Below, one piece after another: positions 58,259-64,000 of a stretch of DNA of 64,000 nucleotides. Location: the NCBI GenBank assembly GCA_043553855.1, contig CP121336.1, positions 186,001 through 250,000 on the forward strand. The letters are read 5' to 3'. The notes beneath the pieces were generated by a model, which was given only the letters and a program-made list of their open reading frames with translations, was not told where the DNA came from and did no database searches. How positions within the stretch are numbered: position 1 is the first letter of the stretch; each line of letters starts with the position of its first letter. The translations under genes and the position numbers were made by a program. The DNA is from JAUIAS01 sp030425395 (GTDB lineage: Bacteria; Pseudomonadota; Alphaproteobacteria; Rhodobacterales; Rhodobacteraceae).

Positions 58259-59037
58259 TCAGCCTTCCAAAGTAATGAATTCAGCAAGCCCGCCGCGAGC
58301 GTGCAGTGCCTCGTAGCGTTCAAGATCCTGAATCGTATCCACCTCAAGCCAGCCGTTCTGAATGAAGGCCGCGCGGATCGGCGTGCCGCTGTCGATCAGG
58401 TGCTGGAGAAAGCTGGTCATATACATGTTGTCAAAGGACTGACCGTCATAAAGCGCGTCCCGATCCATGGCCTGCCACGTTTCCACGAATGTGCGCACAT
58501 GATCGGCGCGGACCTTTGTCAGGCCGATATACTGTCCTTGAATCTGGTCGTAGCTTTGGGGCTTGCGGCCGATTTCGGCAATGTATTCGCCATCACGCAG
58601 GATCAGGCTTTCGGCGTCATCCAATGGATCATCGAGGCGCAGTTCCCAATACTTTCGCCATTCCTGATCAATCGCAGTCACGATCGGTGCATCGCAGTCA
58701 AGCACCGCGTTGATCACGCGCGGCTCAAACACGATACGCCATAGCTGATAATCAGGTCTTCGCCTTCTTTCATCTGCTCCAGAGCGCAGAACAGCGTCGC
58801 AACCATGTTGGTGGTGTCGTAGGCTGGGTTCAGTTCAAGACGGTCAAAATCACCCTCCAGCCGGTCGGAACGATACCCGCCCACCAAAGTGATGTCATCG
58901 GCCCCTGCCCCGCGCAAAGCCGCGATCTGACGGTGCAACAAGGGCTTGCCCGCGAGTTCGACCATGCATTTGGGTTTTTCTGCTGTCAAAGGCATCAAGC
59001 GTGATCCCATGCCCGCTGCAAGGATGATTGTTTTCAT
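58259..59037 (-). pseudogene. Nucleotidyltransferase (CTP-type), broken by a 1-nt frameshift
   Basis: An N-terminal frame (59037-58714) has the sugar-nucleotidyltransferase start Ile-Ile-Leu-Ala-Ala-Gly-Met-Gly-Ser-Arg-Leu-x-Pro-Leu-Thr with Lys-Pro-Lys-Cys-Met-Val. It goes out of frame at Ile-Ser-Tyr-Gly. A second frame (58732-58259) continues exactly with Phe-Glu-Pro-Arg and the rest of the fold. One base is missing near 58733-58737; restoring it would give Tyr-Gly-Asp-Ile-Val-Phe-Glu, with the metal-binding Asp. The intact form resembles cytidylyltransferases such as LicC and Campylobacter Cj1416 (CTP:phosphoglutamine cytidylyltransferase). It overlaps the amidase gene by 4 nt. Confidence 0.75.
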
Positions 59038-59663
59038 GGTGTGGGTGTTCCCAAATTGAAAAGCGTCCGAAGGGTCCGGCTGTCGTCATCGTCCGGCAGG
59101 GTTTCACGCTCTGGATGCCACATGATCGCGATCCAGGGCAATGTCTTGTGGGTGAAAGCTTCGATATGGCCCGCTTCGTCCCATGCTGTCGGAATAATCT
59201 CAGGGACAATGCCCGTGTCGGGCACCGCATAGGTGTGATAGCTGTTGACCACGCGCGGGCCCGCCTGCGTGCGCACCTGATGGCGGGTGCCCGCGTGCGC
59301 CTCGATCGGGGCCAGCGATGCGCCGAGATGATGCGCCATCATTTGCAAGCCGCGGCATACGCCCAGCACCGGCGTCGAAGTGGCTGCGGCCCAATCCAGC
59401 AACTGGCGTTCGGTATGGTCCCGTTCGGGGGCGGTATCCGTCGCGTCCGGAAGGTGGCCAAGACTGTTGCCACCCGACAGGATCACCCCCTGCACCCCGA
59501 GTGCCGCCGCCCATTGCGCCACGTCCGTCAGGCCGTTGGGCACCGGAATCATCACCGCGCCCATCCCCTCAAGCAGGGGGTGCCAGCGTTGGTCCAGGCA
59601 ATCGCGCCGCTCCCCGTGGTTGGGATCGACCGCGACGCGCTGAGTCACCGCAATCCGCGTCAT
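59034..59663 (-). CDS. Class I glutamine-amidotransferase-like hydrolase (gamma-glutamyl-CDP-amidate hydrolase candidate)
   Basis: A 209-residue GATase fold. Nucleophile in Leu-Gly-Val-Cys-Arg-Gly-Leu-Gln-Met near 100, His/Glu in Met-Trp-His-Pro-Glu-Arg-Glu near 184, and oxyanion Leu-Ser-Gly-Gly-Asn. It lacks a synthetase partner, so it is a stand-alone hydrolase of gamma-glutamyl compounds. Flanked by a glutamine-kinase-like gene and a cytidylyltransferase, each overlapping it by 4 nt, it matches the gene logic of Campylobacter Cj1416-Cj1417-Cj1418. There, the middle enzyme releases cytidine diphosphoramidate from gamma-glutamyl-CDP-amidate. Assignment rests on context plus fold. Confidence 0.7.
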   Translation of the reverse strand: MTRIAVTQRVAVDPNHGERRDCLDQRWHPLLEGMGAVMIPVPNGLTDVAQWAAALGVQGVILSGGNSLGHLPDATDTAPERDHTERQLLDWAAATSTPVLGVCRGLQMMAHHLGASLAPIEAHAGTRHQVRTQAGPRVVNSYHTYAVPDTGIVPEIIPTAWDEAGHIEAFTHKTLPWIAIMWHPERETLPDDDDSRTLRTLFNLGTPTP

Positions 59664-62600
59664 CGGATCACCCGGACGGCCTGATTGCGCGGATCCAGTT
59701 GGATATCGCTGGCTTGCGCGAGTGTTTCATACATCGCAGGCCCCACCCCAATGGCGGCGGGCAAATCGAATTCGGCGGCCCGGATCGCCATATGAGAGTT
59801 CGCCCCGCCATACATCGTGACCAACCCTGCGATGCCTTGGGCAAACAACCAGTCATACCCGGGATCGGCGCTTGGGATAACCACGATACAGCCGTCGATA
59901 TCGGGCACGTTCTGGACCTTGTCCACCTCGACAGACGGCGCGATCACGGCCTTGCTACCGACAAAGTTCGGCGCAGACGCAGGATATTGGAACACATGCA
60001 GATCAGCAGATTTGCACAGCAGCGGCGGCAGTTCGATGGCGGCGGCCACGGCGCGGTTGTGACGACCGGCGCGGACCTTGTGGCGCAGATAAGATACCGA
60101 CCCTTCGTCTGATGCGGTCGATTGCACCTCGGAACCGCTTCTGGCAGCGCGCAGATCAGCAAGGTCAAGCATTGACAGGTCATCCCGCGTCAGCCCTTTG
60201 CTTTCGCCCCATTCTGCAAAAAGATCCATCGCCAGCGACAGATTGCGCGAGAACATGAACTTCGAATATTCGCGCCCTTCAATCGCACTGCGCAGGAAAG
60301 TCTCGATCTCGTCAGCGTCACCCGGCAGCCCCTCGGCGGCCATCGCCGCAGCCAGCCGTGGCCGCGCCGCGCGCCACAGTTCGCCGTGGCCGTCATGGCC
60401 CGCGGGTGCCGCCTGTGCCTGCGCCAATGCGGGCCTGAGATACTGTTCGGGATCTTCACGATAATTGGGCGACGTCACATCATAGGTGCCGGGCCGGAGG
60501 TGACCATAGCGATCAACGAAGGCCTCCCATGACAGATCACCGCTGACACAAGCATTGGCGTCTTCGGTGAAAGTATGGCTCACGGTTTTGACCGAGCGAA
60601 GAAAATCGTCCATTTCTTCATTGCTAATCGCGCCCGTGGACACGCCCGACCGCAGCAGCGTCATGGCAACGAACCCGTTGCGTGCAAGGTGGGCAAAAGG
60701 CAAGGTGCCGAACCGCTTGGTATCTTCCAGGAGCGCAAACGCCTTGGTCAACGGCGCCATCGGGGCGTCGCGCAGCAGATCGAAGCGGCGTGCGAGCGTG
60801 GCGATATCATCCAGATCGGACGCAACCCGCGCCATTCCGTTGACCGTCAATCCCCTGAGCCCTTCGCGCAGCTGCGCGCAATCCTCAGAAGACAAGCCGG
60901 CCCGTGACATCAGCCGATCCTCCCACCGAGAGAAATCCAGTGCGAGGCAGGTGGGAATGACGTCAAATTCGATCTTATCATGCAGTTCGGGGTGCTGTTC
61001 CAGCCAGTCCAGACAGAACGAAACCATCATATCCGCGACGCTGTCGTCCAGAACAGCGGGCACAAAGGAATTCATGCTGGCACGGACATCGACATAAGGA
61101 TGACCGGCAAATGACATCAAGAGCGGCTGCGGCCTGACATCGCGATAGCCGTATTCGGCGCGTTGCTTGGCCCAGACTTCATCGCAGATCAGATCGCAAT
61201 ACAGGCTATAGGCCAAGGGATCGGGCCGTTTTCCGACGATTTCGGCGGGGTTCCAATCGGGCATGATGCCAAAAATCGTGCGCGACCCAACCAGCCAAGG
61301 GGATGGGGCCTGCGCGTCGGCAAAGGTTTTCTCAGCGGCATCAAGCGCGTCGTGCACATCGCAGTCGGCTGCCACGGATTCGACCCCGGCGACCAGCGGG
61401 CGCACTTGCAGAATATGCAGGCCAAACCCCTCGGTAATGGCAAATTCCACGTCCAGCGCGTCTTAGTTCAGCAGGTATTCGATCTCGCGCAGGCAACGCA
61501 GAAGCGGCAACAGGATCGGTGGCGTGTTGGGCGAATCCATCGCCATATCCCGCCGCAAAAGGATTGTTTTCTGATCGCCCTCGCTGCCCGAGGTCACGGA
61601 TTCGGTGCTGCCGCTTACATCGTCATAATTTACCACGATATAGGGGGCACCGGTGCCCAGCGTTCGGGTAAATGCAACGCCACTGGCCAGAACATCACGC
61701 AACATTGGCTGCACAAGGATTTCGTCGGCGGGATTGCTTTGCGTATAGGAGTCAGCAACTTTCTGGATCGCTTCGGTCAGGATCTGCCGGTCCGCGGTAT
61801 CGACGTTAAGGATGCTGTCATAGGCCCCCGCCAAAGACGACGCAAAGCCATCCTCGCTCAGGGCGCTGCTACGCACGATGACGGGCTGGGTCGAAAACCG
61901 TTCCTGCACGCGGTCGATTATGCCTGTTGCATCATCTTCCCACGCTCCGACGGTAAAGCTGACCTGTTCTTCGATCCGCCCGTTGCGCAGCACGTCCTTG
62001 AGACGCAGCAGAGTTTGCGCCTTCGTGCCCAGAACAAACCGGGCCAGATCGTGGGGGTCGTTAAGCTCGGCCCAGTCGCCGAACAGATCAACCGCCCGCA
62101 CCGCCAATCCGTTAAGGCGGAAGTGTTCCACCAGATCGGACAGGTTCGCACTGCGCAGAAAACCGGGCTGTGTCCGAGCCAATTCGTCCAGCAACTCGAT
62201 CGCCGATGGTCCGAATTGGACCAGCCCCACAAATTCCGCCGAAGCCCGCTCGGGGTCAATATCGTGTCCCAGACGTGTAATCCGCCCGTCCGCCACGCAA
62301 ACCTTTTCGCAGCGCTCGGTATCCTCTCTGGTTCGTCCGGCGTAACGGGTGCGCCATTTGCTATCGACCGCGACAACAATGTCGGCGTTACCCAGCTCCA
62401 GCTTTCTGACCGCGTCTTCGCGAAACACGATGTCGGAGTAGATGACCGTCAGCTTCTGATCGACCCCGGACGCCCGCGGCGCTTGCGTAACCGGAACCTG
62501 AAGCAGCGACCACGCTGACCGGGTTTCGGCCCAGTCCTCGTTTCGCCAGACACTGACCTCGGGGCGGTTCTCGCGCAGACGAGCGGCATCATCATAGCCG

Positions 62601-62761
62601 TTGACGAAATGCAGATCGGGGTCGAGGTAGGCCACCGCATGAAGGATCCAGTCCATCACATTGGTGGCCCCGTCGTTTGGCATGATCGGTTCGGCATCCT
62701 GCCCGCGATGCGGCGAACCCGCGCCCAGAATGACGACTTTATGTTCCTTGGGCTGCTTCAT
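59660..62761 (-). pseudogene. PEP-synthase-like L-glutamine kinase candidate with N-terminal nucleotidyltransferase domain, split by an in-frame TAA
   Basis: 1033 codons in one frame with a TAA at 61463-61465 (codon 433). Before it: a nucleotidyltransferase-like domain (about 8-230; Val-Ile-Leu-Gly-Ala-Gly and Tyr-Ser-Asp-Ile-Val-Phe) and the first part of a PEP-synthase/PPDK ATP-binding domain (Pro-Val-Ile-Val-Arg-Ser-Ser-Ala-Leu-Ser-Glu-Asp). After it: the rest of the ATP-grasp (Ile-Leu-Gln-Val-Arg-Pro-Leu), a long helical region and a swivelling phosphohistidine domain (Gly-Gly-Ala-Asn-Ser-His-Met-Ala-Ile). That domain order is shared with Campylobacter L-glutamine kinase (Cj1418), apart from the extra N-domain. 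Two separate proteins from GTG 61450 are possible but would split the ATP site. ATG 62761 is chosen as start; GTG 62785 is an alternative. Confidence 0.72.
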
Positions 62762-62868
62762 TCCACGGCCTTTATCTGCGCTCACTGCTGAATAATCCCC
62801 TTACCCGCTGCGGGGCAATTTTGTTGTGTGTATGTGCAACAACCTCGACCATCAGGCGATAATCGGTC

Positions 62869-63522
62869 TCATACCGAAGGTTTCGGGAAAAACCTTGAAA
62901 CCAACGAGAAGATATTGCTGCCCGTCCAATACAGAATAAGACCCGCCGGCAGGCTATAGACCAACGCAAACAACACCGCCGAAATCACCATAAACCTGAT
63001 CTTTGCCGATTTATTTTCCCCAAAGTTGATTTGCGCATCAATCATGGTCACTGCGATCATCAGGATCGGCAGCAAATTGACCGAGAACAACAACCCATCG
63101 GGTTCGCTCAGATCGTCAATGACAAAAAAGCTTTCGCCAGTCAGAACACTATCGCCCGAAAACAGGAAGATCGCGGAAATCAGCACCGGGATCATCACCA
63201 GAAAGCTCCCCCCCAAACCGATGTTATGGATGGGATGGTAATTGTGGGACTTGTAGATTTCTTCGCTCGCGAGAAAGCGTTTCTCACCTTTCAAGCTCTT
63301 GTCCAGCTTGGCGATATCCGCCTTGACCGCATCTATCTTGGCGCTGATCCGGCCTTCGAACGCGTCAAATCTCCGACGCACCGGCAACATCAACGCCGAA
63401 AAGGTAAACCCAAGAAAAAGCGCGGAAAACCCGACCGACGAAAACACATAGATGTACCAATCCATGACAAAACCCATCACCCAAACGATGGGAGAAAACA
63501 AAATCTCAAAGAAATTGGCCAT
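62869..63522 (-). CDS. Short YidC/Oxa1-like membrane protein
   Basis: About 217 residues with roughly five TM segments. The C-terminal signature Leu-Pro-Ala-Gly-Leu-Ile-Leu-Tyr-Trp-Thr-Gly-Ser-Asn matches the last TM region of YidC, and a charged coiled-coil loop (about 55-90) follows TM2, as in YidC/Oxa1/EMC3. There is no large periplasmic domain. The family inserts membrane proteins. As a second, glycan-cluster copy its client may be a surface-assembly protein. ATG 63522 or an in-frame TTG at 63543 could be the start. Confidence 0.7.
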   Translation of the reverse strand: MANFFEILFSPIVWVMGFVMDWYIYVFSSVGFSALFLGFTFSALMLPVRRRFDAFEGRISAKIDAVKADIAKLDKSLKGEKRFLASEEIYKSHNYHPIHNIGLGGSFLVMIPVLISAIFLFSGDSVLTGESFFVIDDLSEPDGLLFSVNLLPILMIAVTMIDAQINFGENKSAKIRFMVISAVLFALVYSLPAGLILYWTGSNIFSLVSRFFPKPSV

Positions 63523-63658
63523 GACGTTTTCGATCTCAATCAACTGAACGCGGTCGTCCCGCCTCGGGGCGATCTAGGATGACCCAAGAAAAGCGCGCCG
63601 ACGCGATGGGGCGGGCGCGACGCGCCATTCGAACAAGCCCCCTGACATGCGTCACGGG

Positions 63659-63946
63659 TCAGTCCTTGTTCGCAGTATCCTTCGCAGCATCATCCTGCGC
63701 GACGTCGCCCTTACGGAAGACCCGCTTGATCTTGTAGAAGTACTTCTTGAACGTATAGGCAACAGCGGCGGCAAGACCCAGAAGCGTGCTCATCACCACG
63801 CTACCCGAGCCGGGATCAATATAGGCATGTGCCGTGCTGGGATACACCATCGCCGCGCAAGCGACGGTCAGCGCCATTCTGGCATGCGGCTTGGCCCAGA
63901 CGGTGCCAAGCATCCGGAAAATCCCTGATTTATCAGATATCTTCAT
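63659..63946 (-). CDS. Small membrane protein of glycan clusters
   Basis: A 95-residue protein: basic N-terminus, signal-like hydrophobic segment (about 22-40, ending Thr-Ala-His-Ala), the motif Tyr-Ile-Asp-Pro-Gly-Ser-Gly-Ser, a TM (about 50-65) and a basic then acidic tail. Small proteins with Tyr-Ile-Asp-Pro-Gly-(Ser/Thr)-Gly occur in LPS/capsule loci; their role is unknown. It heads the visible part of the surface operon. ATG 63946 is chosen. The last 54 nt of the window show no gene. Confidence 0.65.
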   Translation of the reverse strand: MKISDKSGIFRMLGTVWAKPHARMALTVACAAMVYPSTAHAYIDPGSGSVVMSTLLGLAAAVAYTFKKYFYKIKRVFRKGDVAQDDAAKDTANKD

Positions 63947-64000
63947 GGTCTAACCTCATTATTCGCCCCACGTTCGAGGCATCAGCCAATCGCGACCCTT

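Noticed and set aside
61450..62785. Two separate genes for the PEP-synthase-like protein
   Set aside because: The stop is in frame, falls inside the ATP-binding domain, and the downstream GTG has no ribosome site; one broken gene is simpler.
1..64000. CRISPR array, prophage, insertion sequence or origin
   Set aside because: No regularly spaced direct repeats, phage genes, transposases with terminal repeats or DnaA-box clusters were seen.

Overview
The window looks like a stretch of a Rhodobacterales (Roseobacter-group) alphaproteobacterial chromosome. The basis is gene content and order: lon-HU-tRNA, cysG-DUF2849-cysI-cysH-DUF934, a form II CoxL, an infC that begins at a non-ATG codon with a family-typical N-terminus, and a TFIIB-type zinc-ribbon protein beside rlmB. 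The sequence is GC-rich with tight operons and Shine-Dalgarno sites of the GGAGG type. Most of it is core chromosome; the strongest accessory signal is in the last 7 kb.

Layout. 1-2.2 kb: a YqaA membrane protein, a frameshifted autotransporter-like outer-membrane protein and tRNA-Val. 2.2-7.2 kb: HU, lon with a heat-shock-like promoter, a small secreted protein and tgt. 7.4-13.4 kb: an orphan hybrid-length sensor kinase, a RimB-RimK fusion, two Fe-S assembly genes, a TfoX-like gene and tpiA. 13.5-20.1 kb: a TRAP dicarboxylate-type transporter (dctPQM) with its DctB/DctD pair; the DctD has lost the residues needed to drive sigma-54. 20.2-26.3 kb: assimilatory sulfate reduction (siroheme synthase, sulfite reductase, APS/PAPS reductase, ferredoxin reductase) next to a divergent Lrp regulator. 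26.4-28.4 kb: infC and an adenylate cyclase. 28.4-34.9 kb: a form II carbon-monoxide-dehydrogenase-like molybdenum hydroxylase with XdhC and a molybdopterin-binding protein.

35.0-48.5 kb holds a complete reductive pyrimidine catabolic regulon: preT/preA (dihydropyrimidine dehydrogenase), hydA (dihydropyrimidinase), a carbamoyl-amide hydrolase, an ABC importer of the NMT1/THI5 type, an aminotransferase and RutR. One perfect and one degenerate RutR operator lie at the heads of the two operons. A glycosyltransferase gene sits between preT and preA. 48.6-54.1 kb: the histidine genes hisB, hisH, hisA, hisF and hisE with interspersed extra genes. 54.2-56.9 kb: small housekeeping genes, rlmB and tRNA-Tyr.

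56.9-64 kb, directly after tRNA-Tyr, is a surface-glycan style operon. It contains homologues, by domain logic, of the three enzymes that make cytidine diphosphoramidate in Campylobacter: a PEP-synthase-like glutamine kinase, a cytidylyltransferase and a gamma-glutamyl-CDP-amidate hydrolase. With them are a CDP-glycerol-type transferase, a YidC-like insertase and a small membrane protein. Two of the pathway genes carry point lesions (an in-frame TAA and a 1-nt frameshift), so the pathway is either decaying or mis-sequenced here.

A dispersed intergenic repeat (a 22-23 nt core, often followed by a 9-bp GC hairpin) occurs at least six times, and one copy forms the first codons of cysH. No CRISPR array, prophage or insertion sequence was seen.
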